A stretch of DNA of 64,000 nt from CBDBBY01 sp965203795 (GCA_965203795.1 OZ241915.1:372001-436000), one strand, 5' to 3'; positions 41,529-50,764 are shown, counted from the first letter of the stretch. The notes: generated by a model not told the origin, from the letters alone. Made by a program: numbers and translations.

Positions 41529-42722
41529 TCAGGGAAACTGCCGGACCGGCGTCCACCTGCCGCCGCGGTCATGGGATTCGACGGCCGCCTCCATCATCGC
41601 CAGAGTGCGCATGCCGTCGAGCGATCCCGGGACGCGCGCGATGAACGGCTCGTGCGGCTTGCCGAGGCTGCGCGCGATGATCGCGCACGCGAAGTCGGCA
41701 TAAAGGTTGGCGAACGCGAGCACGTAGCCTTCCGGATGACCGGGCCTGAGGCGTGTCGCGCTGTCGGCGGCGCCGGAGAGCCCGTCGTAGCCGCGGGCGA
41801 TCCGGATCGCCTCGCGGCCGATCGGCTTGTGCCACAGGGCCTCCGGGTCCTCCTGGACCCAAGTGAGGCCTCCTGATTCGCCGAAGATCCTGAACCACAG
41901 CCCGTGGTCGGCACCTGCCGCGACATAGCTTCCCCAGATCCGGCCCCGCGCGCCGTTCCCGAATCGCGCGGTGACGTAGGCGTTGTCGAACACGGCCCTC
42001 CGCTCGACGAAAGTGCTGAGCTCGGCGGAAACCTCCGCCGCCTCCTGGCCCGAAACCCAGGCCGCGATGTGGTGCGCATGGGAGGACACCTCGCCGAGTA
42101 TCGCGCCCCGTCCCATGGTCTCCTCGCGGAAGCGCCAATGCCGGTCGGCGGGATTCTCGGGCTCGAAGCTGACTCCGGGATCCCCGGCCGCCAGCTCGGC
42201 CTCAATCAGCCTGATTTCGCCGAGCGACCCGCCGCGCGCGAGCTCCCGCGCGTGGCGCACCATCGGGTAGCCGGTGTAGCAGTGCGTGAGGCACAGAAGC
42301 CTCCCGCGCCGGCGGAACAGGTCGTGGAGCCTGCACGCTTCGTCGAGCGTGCGGGCGAGCGGCTTTTCGCAGATGACGTCGATGCCGTTCTCCGCGAACG
42401 CCTTGGCCGCCGGGAAATGCAGATCCGGCGGCGTCGCCACCAGGACCGCCTCGATGCCGTCGTCGCGGGCGGCCTCCCTTTCCGCCATTTCCTCGAAGTC
42501 CGCGTAGGTGCGGTTCGGGGGAACGAACTCCGCCGCGGCAGTTGCCCGCGACACCTCCGGGTCGGCCGAAAACACGCCGGCCCGGAGATCGAAGAACCCG
42601 TCGACGCGCGAAGCGGCGAAATGGGAGCTGCCGATAACGGAGTCCCGTCCGCCGCCCACGAATCCGAGCCGCAGCCTCCTGCCGAACGCGCTGCGGAGTT
42701 CGTCCCTCGTCAATTCCCGCAC
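41529..42722 (-). CDS. Gfo/Idh/MocA-family oxidoreductase
   Basis: A 397-residue NAD(P)-dependent sugar or polyol dehydrogenase. The Rossmann start LRLGFVGGGRDSVIG, the cofactor motif ICEKPLARTLDEA with the conserved Glu-Lys-Pro, and a C-terminal Gfo/Idh domain (GEVSSHAHHIAAWVSG with a catalytic-type histidine) are visible. It is the last gene of the ABC-transporter operon; the context points to a sugar or inositol-like substrate, but the exact one cannot be read. Confidence 0.85.
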   Translation of the reverse strand: MRELTRDELRSAFGRRLRLGFVGGGRDSVIGSSHFAASRVDGFFDLRAGVFSADPEVSRATAAAEFVPPNRTYADFEEMAEREAARDDGIEAVLVATPPDLHFPAAKAFAENGIDVICEKPLARTLDEACRLHDLFRRRGRLLCLTHCYTGYPMVRHARELARGGSLGEIRLIEAELAAGDPGVSFEPENPADRHWRFREETMGRGAILGEVSSHAHHIAAWVSGQEAAEVSAELSTFVERRAVFDNAYVTARFGNGARGRIWGSYVAAGADHGLWFRIFGESGGLTWVQEDPEALWHKPIGREAIRIARGYDGLSGAADSATRLRPGHPEGYVLAFANLYADFACAIIARSLGKPHEPFIARVPGSLDGMRTLAMMEAAVESHDRGGRWTPVRQFP

Positions 42723-42819
42723 CCCGCGGCTTCCTCCCTGCAGGCAAAAAGAATCCGCTCCCGGCGGCTGCCGGGATGAGGAACGGGCGCCGGAAAGCGG
42801 CTTCCCGGCGCCCGTAGGT

Positions 42820-43827
42820 TCAGAAGTCGAAATCGTCGACGTTATCCACCGTGAAGATGAACGGGTCCCCGAGCAGCACAGTGTCCTCGCCGATGAACTG
42901 GAGGTCCCCGAGCCGCCCGGCCGCCACCGACGCGTCGCCGCGCTTGACGGTTCCGTCGTGCAGGGCCTTGGCCATGTAGATGGCGCCGTAGCCGATGTCG
43001 ATCGGACTCCAAAGCGCCGCCTCCTTGAGCGAGCCGTCTTTCAGGTACGGCCGGATCAGGCTCGGAACGCCGAGTCCGGTCACCGCGACGCTGTCCTCCA
43101 TCCCAAGCTGCTTGACCGCCTCGATCACGCCCGGCGTGGCGATCCCCGTCACCGTGTAGACCCCGACCGTATCCGGGTTGCCCTGCAGATAGTTGAGCGT
43201 GACGTTCTTGCTCTTCTCGAGGTCCTCGTCGCCGGGAAGAATCGCCGGGAAGTTCATGTTCGGATACATTTCCGCGGCGTACTTCTTGAGCTCCTCGATC
43301 CAGCGGTTCTGGTTCGGCGCGGTCAGCACCGCCGTGACGATCAGGAAGTCGCCTTCCGCTGTCCCGGCGGACCGGACCATCATCTCGACGAAGGTCCTCC
43401 CCATTCCCTCGAAGGTGGCTTGGTTCAGGAACAAAGTCCGGGCGTCGGGGTTGACGTCCGCGTCCCAGGTCATCGTGATGATGCCGGCGTCCTGGGCCCG
43501 CTTCATCGCCGGCGCGAGCGCGTCGGGATCGTTGGCGGACACCGCGATGACATCGAACCGCCTCCGCACGAACCTGTCGATGATGTTCGCCTGCTCGGAC
43601 ACGTCCGCGTTGACGGGGCCGTTGAACTCGACGGTGACGCCCAGCTCCCCGGCCGCCTCCTGGGCGCCCTGGTTCGCGGCGACGAAGTACGGGTCGCTCG
43701 TGAATTTGGGAATCAGCCCGATCTTGATCCCCTGCGCCGAGGCGGATACGGCCCCGGCGCCGATCATCGCGGCCGCCGCTCCGAAGACCAGCGCGCGCCT
43801 AGCGACGGTTTTTCCTAAGTTTGCCAT
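42820..43827 (-). CDS. Sugar ABC transporter, periplasmic binding protein
   Basis: A 335-residue periplasmic type I binding protein. It has a signal peptide (RRALVFGAAAAMIGAGAVSASAQ) and the sugar-binding pattern IKIGLIPKFTSDPYF, NQGAQEAAGELGVTVEF, DVIAVSANDPDALAPAMKRAQDAGI and VTGIATPGVIEAVKQLG. It resembles the AI-2/rhamnose-type branch (LsrB, RhaS). It feeds the permeases encoded next on this strand. Confidence 0.88.
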   Translation of the reverse strand: MANLGKTVARRALVFGAAAAMIGAGAVSASAQGIKIGLIPKFTSDPYFVAANQGAQEAAGELGVTVEFNGPVNADVSEQANIIDRFVRRRFDVIAVSANDPDALAPAMKRAQDAGIITMTWDADVNPDARTLFLNQATFEGMGRTFVEMMVRSAGTAEGDFLIVTAVLTAPNQNRWIEELKKYAAEMYPNMNFPAILPGDEDLEKSKNVTLNYLQGNPDTVGVYTVTGIATPGVIEAVKQLGMEDSVAVTGLGVPSLIRPYLKDGSLKEAALWSPIDIGYGAIYMAKALHDGTVKRGDASVAAGRLGDLQFIGEDTVLLGDPFIFTVDNVDDFDF

Positions 43828-43897
43828 GGGTTTCCTCCTTCAATTGGCAAATTGCGCGCGGATGCGCGACCATCGCGCACCCGCGCATTCACTGCTC

Positions 43898-44884
43898 TCA
43901 TTTCCCTGCCGCACGAATGTTCTCGTTAATGAACACCCCGAGTATCAGGACGGCTCCGATGACGACGAGGCCGAAATCCCCTCGGATTCCGGCGAAGCTG
44001 AGTCCGTCCTGGAGGTACGAAAGTATCAGAAGGCCGAAGACCGTTCCCCAGATCGTTCCCGAGCCGCCGAGAATCCGGGCTCCGCCCAGGACGACGATGG
44101 CGATCGCGATGAGCTCGAGCCCGAACCCGGCGTTGCCGCGCGCGCTGAAAATCCTCGAGGTGTGGACCAGGCCCGCGATTCCCACCATCAGGCCCATCAG
44201 CGAATAGACGGCGATCTTGACCCGCTCGGTCGCCACGCCGGAGAACCGGCACGCGGTCTCGTTGTGTCCGAGGGCGTACACGTAGCGCCCGAACGGGGTT
44301 TTCGACAGGAGCAGCCAGAACAGGACGACGAACACTGCCAGAACCACAAGCTGCACCGGAACGAAGTTGTAGATCTTGTACTGGCCGAACACCGTGAACC
44401 AGTCGGGGAAGCTCGACACGGCGTCGGCGTCCGAAACCGCGAAGGCGATCCCGCGGAACAGCGCGAACGTGCCGAGCGTGACCACCAGCGGATGAAGCCG
44501 GAAGTAGGTCGTCACCAAGCCGTTGAGGGCGCCGCCCGCCACGCCGACCAGAACTCCGAGAGCGCACGCGAAGCCCAGAGGAAGCCCGGCTTGGTAGGAG
44601 AATCCGATGGCCACGGACACCAGCGCGAGAAGCGCTCCGACCGAAAGGTCGATGCCGCCGGTTATGATGACCAGGGTCATCGCCAGCGAAATCAGCCCGA
44701 CCTCGACGAAGGCGCGCGTGGCGTCGAACAGCCCCCACATGCTGAAGAAGCCGGGGACCAAGACGCTGGTCAGCGCGATCTGGACGACGAACAGCGCGGC
44801 GAGCACGCCGGTGCGCCCGAATCGGGACAGCAGGGCGGACGGCGCCGCGCGAAGCGCGGCCGCTGCGGCATCGCGGCTGCTCAC
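43898..44884 (-). CDS. Sugar ABC transporter permease (second)
   Basis: A 328-residue RbsC-type inner-membrane permease with about eight to ten membrane segments. TGGIDLSVGALLALVSV and the cytoplasmic EAA-like loop region (GHNETACRFSGVATERVKI; GGARILGGSGTIWGTVFG) are characteristic. It overlaps the first permease gene by 4 bases, so the two likely form a heterodimer. Confidence 0.88.
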   Translation of the reverse strand: MSSRDAAAAALRAAPSALLSRFGRTGVLAALFVVQIALTSVLVPGFFSMWGLFDATRAFVEVGLISLAMTLVIITGGIDLSVGALLALVSVAIGFSYQAGLPLGFACALGVLVGVAGGALNGLVTTYFRLHPLVVTLGTFALFRGIAFAVSDADAVSSFPDWFTVFGQYKIYNFVPVQLVVLAVFVVLFWLLLSKTPFGRYVYALGHNETACRFSGVATERVKIAVYSLMGLMVGIAGLVHTSRIFSARGNAGFGLELIAIAIVVLGGARILGGSGTIWGTVFGLLILSYLQDGLSFAGIRGDFGLVVIGAVLILGVFINENIRAAGK

Positions 44885-45876
44885 AGCTTCTTCTCCAGGT
44901 AGCGCTGCCGCAGGCCTTCGGTCGAGACCGACAGCAGAATGAGAACTCCCAGCACGAACAGCTCCATCGTGCCCGGAACCCGGTTCAAGGTCATCGCGTT
45001 GAGGATCACCCCGACCAGCAGCGCACCGACGACCGGGGAGAAGACCGAGCCTCTCCCGCCGCGTATGCTCGTTCCGCCGAGAACAACCGCGGTGATCACC
45101 CTGAGCTCGAAGGACGTCGCGGCGGTCGCCTGCAGCTGGCCGATCTGTCCAAGGAACACTGCCGCCGCCAAGCCGCAGGACGCACCCGAAAGCGTGAACG
45201 CGATCAGCCGGGTGCTATGTATGGGCAGGCCCAAGGTCACAGCGCCGCTCTCGTTCCCGCCAACGGCGTAGATGTTCCATCCCCAGGCGGTGTTCCTGCT
45301 TACCCAGTAGAAGGCGACGATGAGCACGGCGAGCAGAAGAACCGATACCGGAACGCCGGCCAGGTCGCTCAGGCCGAGAACCCTGGATTCCTTCGGAACG
45401 TTCAGCACCTGCGCGCCCGCGAGCAGCAGGATGAGGCCGCGGTAGACGAACAGGGCGCCGAGGGTGGTGATGATCGAGGGCACCTTGCCGTAGGTCGAAA
45501 GCGCGCCGTTCACCGCTCCGATCAGAAGGCCGGCAGCGAGCGACGCCGCAAGCGGCAGGACCATCCCGCCGTACTCCATCGCGACGTTCCCGAACACGAA
45601 CGCGCATACGGCGAGAACCGAGCCGACCGACACGTCGATTTCCGCCGTGAGGATGACCTGGTTCACCGCCAGGCCGACAATGGCGATGATGACTCCTTGC
45701 TCCACGATCCCGAGGAGGTTTCCGGCGGCGAAGAATCCGCGCGTCGTCACCGAGAACACCGCGGCGAGCAGCAGAAGGAACACCAGCGCCGGAAACTCCG
45801 GCCTGGCGAGCAGCGTGTGAAGCACCGCCGAAGGCGCCCTGGCCGCGCCTGCCTCGCTCGCGGCGGCGTCAGGCAT
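44881..45876 (-). CDS. Sugar ABC transporter permease (first)
   Basis: A 331-residue RbsC-type permease: LTAEIDVSVGSVLAVCAFV, NGALSTYGKVPSIITTLGALFVYRG split over two segments, GGNESGAVTLGLP and GGTSIRGGRGSVFSPVVGALL. The gene starts inside the end of the ATPase gene (8-base overlap) and overlaps the next permease. Its start codon and spacing indicate translational coupling. Confidence 0.88.
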   Translation of the reverse strand: MPDAAASEAGAARAPSAVLHTLLARPEFPALVFLLLLAAVFSVTTRGFFAAGNLLGIVEQGVIIAIVGLAVNQVILTAEIDVSVGSVLAVCAFVFGNVAMEYGGMVLPLAASLAAGLLIGAVNGALSTYGKVPSIITTLGALFVYRGLILLLAGAQVLNVPKESRVLGLSDLAGVPVSVLLLAVLIVAFYWVSRNTAWGWNIYAVGGNESGAVTLGLPIHSTRLIAFTLSGASCGLAAAVFLGQIGQLQATAATSFELRVITAVVLGGTSIRGGRGSVFSPVVGALLVGVILNAMTLNRVPGTMELFVLGVLILLSVSTEGLRQRYLEKKL

Positions 45877-47398
45877 GGGCCTCCTCCTTGACCCCGGCGG
45901 CGGCCGAGCCGATCAGGTCCGGAGAGAAGTCCTTCCGGTCGAAAACAGCCGCAAGCCGCCCCTCGCGCAGCACGAGAGTCCGGTCGCACATCGCGAGTAT
46001 CTCGTTGAGCTCCGAGGAGATCATCAGAACGGCGTGGCCGCGCTTCGCGAGCCCGTCGATGATCCGGTAGATCTCGGATTTCGCGCCGATGTCGACGCCG
46101 CGCGTCGGCTCGTCGAGTATGAGTATGGACGGGCCGCGGGCAAGCGCCTTCGCAACGACGGCCTTCTGCTGGTTTCCGCCCGACAGGGCCGACACCGGAT
46201 CGTCCAGGCCGGCCCCCACGATCAGCACCTGGGAGGACGCCTTCTCCGCGAACGCGTCCTCGGCCGCCGTGTCGATGAACCAGCCCTTCATGAAGCTGGC
46301 CAGGCTCGAGAACGTGATGTTGTTCCTGATCGAGAACGGCAGGATGAGGCCGAGCGTCCTCCGCTCTTCAGGAACCATTCCGATTCCGTTCCCGAATGCC
46401 TCCTGCACGCTGGAGATTTCGGTTTTCCGGCCGTTGAGCCGGATCGAGCCGCCTGTGCGCGGGCGAAGGCCGAACAGGGTCTCGGCAAGCTCCGACCGTC
46501 CGGCCCCGATCAGCCCCGACACGCCTAGGATCTCGCCCTTCCTGAGACTGAAGGTCACGTCCTGGAAGGCCGTCCCGGAACTGAGCCCTTCGACCTCCAG
46601 CACGGCTTCGCCGATTTCGTGCGGATGCCGGACGAACAGCTGCTCGATTGGGCGGCCGACCATCTTCCTCACCAAGGCGCTTTCCGTCTCCTCTTCGGTC
46701 GGACGGTCGGAAACCTGCCTTCCGTCCCGCAGGACGACCGTCCGGTCGCTCACCCTGAAGATCTCTTCGAGCCTGTGTGTGATGTAGACGATGGCGACGC
46801 CGTCGTCCCGCAGCGCCCGCACGACCGACAGGAGGTTCGCAACCTCCCGCTCGGTAAGCGACGCCGTCGGCTCGTCCATGATGATGACCCGGGCGTTCGC
46901 GTTCAGGGCCCGGGCGATCTCGACAAGCTTGCCGTTCGCCGCCGACAGCAGCTTCGCGGGGGCCTTGACATCGACTCTCAGGCCCAGCCGGGACAGGATG
47001 ATCCGGGCGCGCTTTTCCATTTCCGGCCTGTCGAACGCGCCGTGCCTGCGCCTCGGGCGCTCCAGCCCCATCCAGATGTTCTCCACCACGGGGAGTTCAG
47101 GGAACAAGTCGAGCTCCTGCGGTATCATCACGATGCCCGCCTTCTCCCCCTCGCTCGGGTCCCGGAAGCTCGCGCGGGCGCCGTCGACCTCCACATGTCC
47201 GGAAGTGGGCGGGTACAGCCCGTAAAGGCATTTCGAAACGGTGCTCTTGCCGGCGCCGTTCTCGCCGACGACGGCGACGACCTCGCCCGCGAAGATCTCC
47301 AGGTCGATGTCCTGGCACGCGAGAATGCTGCCGAACCGCTTCGTTACGCTCCGCAGGGCGCAGACCGGCCGCCTTTCGTCCAACGCCGCTGGCTTCAT
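45869..47398 (-). CDS. Sugar ABC transporter, double ATP-binding protein
   Basis: A 509-residue RbsA/XylG-type protein with two ABC domains. The first has Walker A VVGENGAGKST, Walker B VIIMDEPTASLT and a signature region that reads LLSAANGKLVEI, not a normal LSGGQ. The second has a degenerate Walker A (GLIGAGRSE), a proper signature SALSGGNQQK and Walker B ILILDEPTRGVDIG. This asymmetry is known in the family, though the first signature is unusually altered. It powers the two downstream permeases. Confidence 0.9.
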   Translation of the reverse strand: MKPAALDERRPVCALRSVTKRFGSILACQDIDLEIFAGEVVAVVGENGAGKSTVSKCLYGLYPPTSGHVEVDGARASFRDPSEGEKAGIVMIPQELDLFPELPVVENIWMGLERPRRRHGAFDRPEMEKRARIILSRLGLRVDVKAPAKLLSAANGKLVEIARALNANARVIIMDEPTASLTEREVANLLSVVRALRDDGVAIVYITHRLEEIFRVSDRTVVLRDGRQVSDRPTEEETESALVRKMVGRPIEQLFVRHPHEIGEAVLEVEGLSSGTAFQDVTFSLRKGEILGVSGLIGAGRSELAETLFGLRPRTGGSIRLNGRKTEISSVQEAFGNGIGMVPEERRTLGLILPFSIRNNITFSSLASFMKGWFIDTAAEDAFAEKASSQVLIVGAGLDDPVSALSGGNQQKAVVAKALARGPSILILDEPTRGVDIGAKSEIYRIIDGLAKRGHAVLMISSELNEILAMCDRTLVLREGRLAAVFDRKDFSPDLIGSAAAGVKEEAHA

Positions 47399-47446
47399 GA
47401 GCCCTTCCCGGCGCAGGGCCGCGGCCGCCGCTTGGCGAAGGGGCTG

Positions 47447-48256
47447 TCAGGCCGCCTGCGCACGGTCGCCAACCGGGTTGTCGTCGACCGCGGCGACCAC
47501 GGTCTGGTCGAAATCGACAATCGATCCGGTCATGAGGCCCGATTCGTCGGATGCCAGGAACGCGAGCGCTTTCGCGACATCGAGAGGCGAAAGCAGCCTC
47601 CCGAACGGCTGGGCCGCAGACGCCCTCTCAAGCCAGTCCTCGCCGTAGCCGTGGTAGTTGGCCTGCAGGTCGTGCTCCGTGGGCGTTGCGGTCCATCCGA
47701 TGTTGAGGGCGTTGACCCGGATCCGGTCCCAGCGGAGGGAATTCGCCAAATTCTTGGTCAAGGTCAGCAAAGCCGCCTTCGCCGCGCTGTAGGCCGCGAT
47801 GTAGGGCTGGCCGGCGTACGCCGCGACCGAGCCGATGCTGGTGATGGTTCCCCCGCGGCCATGGGCGCGCATGTTCGGCACTATCCGCTGGGCAAGGAAG
47901 AACGGGGCGCGGACATTCACCGCGAAAAGATAGTCCCACAGGCCGGGCGTCGTGCTTTCCAGCGTTCCCCGATCCGTGGCCCCGCAGCAGTTGACAAGGC
48001 AGTCAAGGCTCCCGAACGCTTCGGCGGCTCCGTCGACCACACTGAAGCAGTCCTCGGGCTTCGCGAGATCGGCCTGGAAGAAAGCCGCCTGCGCCCCGAG
48101 CGCCCTGATCTCGTCGGCGACCGCGGACCCGTTCGCCGCGCTTCTGCCGCAGATGGCGAGGGCGCGGGCGCCCCGCCGGGCGAGGAGTTTCGCGGTTTCC
48201 CGTCCAACGCCTTGGGTGCCGCCGGTCACGACGACGGCCTTTCCCTCGAATCCCAA
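47447..48256 (-). CDS. Short-chain dehydrogenase/reductase
   Basis: A 269-residue classical SDR: cofactor motif VVVTGGTQGVGRETA, LVNCCGATDRGTL (in place of NNAG), catalytic Ser in TITSIGSVAAYAG, and YSAAKAALLTLTKNLA with the Tyr-x3-Lys pair. The TTG start at 48256 has GGGAGG upstream. It is the first gene of the sugar operon. Substrate unknown; sugar alcohol or lactone chemistry would fit. Confidence 0.87.
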   Translation of the reverse strand: MGFEGKAVVVTGGTQGVGRETAKLLARRGARALAICGRSAANGSAVADEIRALGAQAAFFQADLAKPEDCFSVVDGAAEAFGSLDCLVNCCGATDRGTLESTTPGLWDYLFAVNVRAPFFLAQRIVPNMRAHGRGGTITSIGSVAAYAGQPYIAAYSAAKAALLTLTKNLANSLRWDRIRVNALNIGWTATPTEHDLQANYHGYGEDWLERASAAQPFGRLLSPLDVAKALAFLASDESGLMTGSIVDFDQTVVAAVDDNPVGDRAQAA

Positions 48257-48297
48257 CGCCCAGCCTCCCCGCCCGGTTTCGTTGCAAAACGGCTTTT

Positions 48298-48316
48298 ACA
48301 TTTCAATTCAAAATGT
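48298..48316. promoter_or_regulatory. Inverted repeat upstream of the SDR-ABC operon (candidate LacI site)
   Basis: ACATTT (48298-48303) and AAATGT (48311-48316) are reverse complements around a 7-base spacer, 42 bases before the SDR start, flanked by TGCAAAA-type sequences. The LacI-family gene 1.4 kb away is the likely binder. Confidence 0.45.
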
Positions 48317-48533
48317 TCTGCAAAATTATGGCAACGATACCAACCCGCGCGCGCCCTGTCAACGGCTCGTTCCAGCACCCCAGGGCAATTGCAGCGCCTC
48401 GGAGCGCGAATATGCGATATGGACCCGGTCCGCGCATCTCCATGCAGGCCGGCGGCAAGCATCAAAGTGCCGCACCGACAGGCCGGACACACGTACGCGC
48501 TTGACCGAATGCCCAGGGTTGCAGAAGGAATGA

Positions 48534-48569
48534 TCCCGCGTCTCAGGGGGGCGTCCACACACAATAGCC
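48534..48569. repeat. 36-bp dispersed repeat, copy A
   Basis: This stretch matches 58102-58137 at 31 of 36 positions, sharing GTCTCA, then GCGTCCACACAC and ATAGCC. It may be the end of an insertion element, since transposase-like relics lie next to it. Confidence 0.6.
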
Positions 48570-48692
48570 TTGGCTTCGCCTATGCCGATTAACACCAAGT
48601 AGCGTACTCGGTCATGGTCATATGCAGCCCATTAATCGGATAGCCGCAGCCATTGACAATGCACGAGAAATCTCCAACGCGCCTTTGGAAAC

Positions 48693-49004
48693 CTATGTTC
48701 GTGCTATTTCGCCGACTGCACTAATATAGATGCGTAGGGCCCGGTTGATCCTTGTCTGGTAGCCGTTACCTTGCGACTTGAAAAAGTCCAGTACATCGTT
48801 GTCTAGACGTATAGATATCGCCGATTTCCGCGGCGGCATTACAACACGCGCCGTTGACCAGTCGAATTCACCCTCGTCGGGGTCCGGCTCGGGTTCGATA
48901 CCGGCAGCTCTTTCGCGCCTCACACGCACCCAATCAGTCTTATCCTCACTCCTTCGAAGGATCGCCTCCTTGAGTGACATGCATGTGGAATCTTTTTCGC
49001 TCAT
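48693..49004 (-). CDS. brnA: BrnA-type antitoxin
   Basis: A 103-residue protein with the BrnA pattern: a charged N-terminal half (EFDWSTARVVMPPRKSAISI) and a C-terminal ribbon-helix-helix (SIRLDNDVLDFFKSQGNGYQTRINRALRIYISAV). It should bind BrnT and repress the operon. It starts inside brnT (ATG at 49004, or 48980) in another frame, the usual brnTA arrangement. The frame is intact. Confidence 0.85.
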   Translation of the reverse strand: MSEKDSTCMSLKEAILRRSEDKTDWVRVRRERAAGIEPEPDPDEGEFDWSTARVVMPPRKSAISIRLDNDVLDFFKSQGNGYQTRINRALRIYISAVGEIART

Positions 49005-49254
49005 TTTTGTGTGCTCGTCTAGCGGAGATGATCCTGCAAAGGTTGTTTCTGACGGTATATACCAGCGTAATTTCCGCGCCGTCCACGATACCGATCGCAA
49101 GCCATCTTGGTTCATCTTTGCCGAATTTATCGGATCGAACTTCCAGAACGGGACCTTCAAAAATTCGACGCGCGACTTGAAAGTCGATACCGTGCTTTAT
49201 CCGATTCGAGTCACGCTTGTCTGAATCCCAATCGTAATCAGAAAAATCCGGCAT
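48946..49254 (-). CDS. brnT: BrnT-type ribonuclease toxin (DUF497)
   Basis: A 102-residue DUF497 protein: YDWDSDKRDSNRIKHGIDFQVARRIFEGP and VYTVRNNLCRIISARRAHKNERKRF show the typical fold with the catalytic-type histidine and the C-terminal ISARRA..ER motif. BrnT is an RNase neutralised by BrnA. Intact; first gene of the pair, with a palindrome 58 bases upstream. Confidence 0.88.
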   Translation of the reverse strand: MPDFSDYDWDSDKRDSNRIKHGIDFQVARRIFEGPVLEVRSDKFGKDEPRWLAIGIVDGAEITLVYTVRNNLCRIISARRAHKNERKRFHMHVTQGGDPSKE

Positions 49255-49311
49255 GTTTTGTTTGTTCCTATATTGTTCATCACTTGCTTCCTTGTCTCTG
49301 ACTGATGCGAT

Positions 49312-49321
49312 TGTATATACA
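49312..49321. promoter_or_regulatory. Palindrome upstream of brnT (candidate BrnA operator)
   Basis: TGTATATACA is a perfect 10-bp palindrome 58 bases before the brnT start, in a position where a ribbon-helix-helix antitoxin would autorepress. Confidence 0.5.
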
Positions 49322-49470
49322 TTGCCCGCGCCCCTCTAGTCAAGCGGCTGTCAAGGTTCACCAGGATTCTTGCGCTCCCCCGTTGCTCTGACAGGTGTGG
49401 GGGCGTCGAAGCTCCTTTCAACGATTGGAACAGCAATGGGACGTAGGATTGAAGCATCCACGTTGAAGCG

Positions 49471-49640
49471 ATGGCTCGCACCCGGCGCGGCTGCCGCTGG
49501 TCGAAGGCGGGTGCCAACGCCCTGCTCGCCGTCAAATGCTGCATCGACAACAACCGCTGGGCCGACTTCCTCAATTGGAGGGCCAGCCGCGCCGCAGCCG
49601 CCTGTCCCAAAAATTTGGGACGCACCCAGCGCCCTCCCGC
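49471..49640 (+). pseudogene. Transposase C-terminal remnant, copy 2
   Basis: A + strand frame reads WSKAGANALLAVKC, CIDNNRWADFLNWRASR, the same pattern as the decayed - strand copy at 41190-41345. It lacks any upstream transposase body. The 49255-49678 gap holds nothing else beyond the brnT palindrome. The remnant ends about 40 bases before the LacI start, so it may have brought or replaced that gene's promoter. Confidence 0.6.
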
Positions 49641-49678
49641 CGCTGGAACCTGCGGGCCGTCCCGGATATGCTGGGCGC

Positions 49679-50764
49679 ATGGCGGGACGGCGCGAACGAA
49701 GCAGGATACCCAACGCCCAGGACGTCGCGAAGCTGGCCGGCGTGTCGCCTTCGACCGTGTCCCGGGCGTTCGTGGACGCCGCGAGCATCAGCGCCCACAA
49801 GAAAGCGAGGGTGCTGGAAGCGGCCGGAAAGCTCGGCTACCGGCCGAACGCGATGGCGCGAAGCTTGCGCACGCGGAAGTCCCGGCTCGTGGGCATACTT
49901 CTGGAGGAGTTCACGAACCCGTTCTTCCTGAGGACTCTGGAGCTACTGACCCGCGAGCTGCAGAAGGCCGGACTTCACGCGATCGTCGTGAACGCTTCCC
50001 ACGACATCAGCGTGGAGGAGGCGATCGACTTGATCATCCAGTTCCGGATCAACGCGCTGATCGTTTCGTCCGACATGCCGCTCAACGTGGAATTCGAGTG
50101 CTCGAAGATGGACATCCCGGTCGTGTCGTTCGCGCGCACCGAGCGCAGGATCCCGAATTCGACCGGCATCTGCCTCGACGACTACTCCGCGGGCTACGCC
50201 GCCGCGCGGCATCTCCTCGAGAAGGGTTACCGGCGTCCGGGATTCGTCGGCGGCTTCCCCGACGTGTCCGTCACCGTCGACAGATGCGCCGGGTTCCGGG
50301 AGTGCTTGGCCGAATCGGGCATCCGGCAGTTCGCGACGACCTTCGTCGGCGACAACACCTACGACACCGGCTTGGCCGCGTGCCGGGAGTTCCTGGCCGG
50401 CTCCGATCTTCCCGACAGCCTGTTCTGCGTGAACGACCAAGTCGCGGTTGCCGCTATAGACGCCGGCTCGGAGCGCGGACTTTCGGTTCCTGGCGATATC
50501 GGCATCATCGGGGTCGACGACATCTGGGTCACGCGCACCCGCAGCTACAGCGTGACCACGATAACCCAGCCCCTCGAGGCGATGTCGGAGGCCATGGCCG
50601 CGGTTCTGGCCGACCACAATTCGGGCTCGGCGAGGCCGCGGCAGACGCTGCGGTTCGAGGGGCGCCTGGTGGAACGGGATTCGACGCGCCGCGAGGCGGC
50701 CGCGGGCGGCGGCGAGCCGGCGCTGGCCGATTCCGCCGCGCCCGCCCCAAGCCCGTATCAGTAA
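49679..50764 (+). CDS. LacI-family transcriptional regulator
   Basis: A 361-residue LacI/GalR regulator. The N-terminal HTH and hinge read NAQDVAKLAGVSPSTVSRAFVD, ISAHKKARVLEAAGKLGYRPNAMARSL. The effector domain follows (SRLVGILLEEFTNPFFLRTLELLTREL, DVSVTVDRCAGFRECLAE, FCVNDQVAVAAIDAGSERGLSVPGDIGIIGVDDI). The ATG at 49679 opens MAGRRERSRI. It converges on iolD with a 7-base overlap and probably controls iolD and the ABC operon. Confidence 0.9.
   Translation: MAGRRERSRIPNAQDVAKLAGVSPSTVSRAFVDAASISAHKKARVLEAAGKLGYRPNAMARSLRTRKSRLVGILLEEFTNPFFLRTLELLTRELQKAGLHAIVVNASHDISVEEAIDLIIQFRINALIVSSDMPLNVEFECSKMDIPVVSFARTERRIPNSTGICLDDYSAGYAAARHLLEKGYRRPGFVGGFPDVSVTVDRCAGFRECLAESGIRQFATTFVGDNTYDTGLAACREFLAGSDLPDSLFCVNDQVAVAAIDAGSERGLSVPGDIGIIGVDDIWVTRTRSYSVTTITQPLEAMSEAMAAVLADHNSGSARPRQTLRFEGRLVERDSTRREAAAGGGEPALADSAAPAPSPYQ

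Larger units (their letters stand above)
48257..48692. other. Intergenic region upstream of the SDR-ABC operon
   Basis: These 436 bases hold no supportable gene. They include an inverted-repeat operator candidate (48298-48316), a zinc-ribbon-like frame on the - strand (CPACRCG) that may be a transposase relic, and a 36-bp repeat shared with 58102-58137. The operon promoter should lie close to the operator. Confidence 0.5.

Noticed and set aside
46619..48592. + strand open frame of 657 codons
   Set aside because: Antisense to the ABC ATPase and SDR genes, which are well supported on the - strand.
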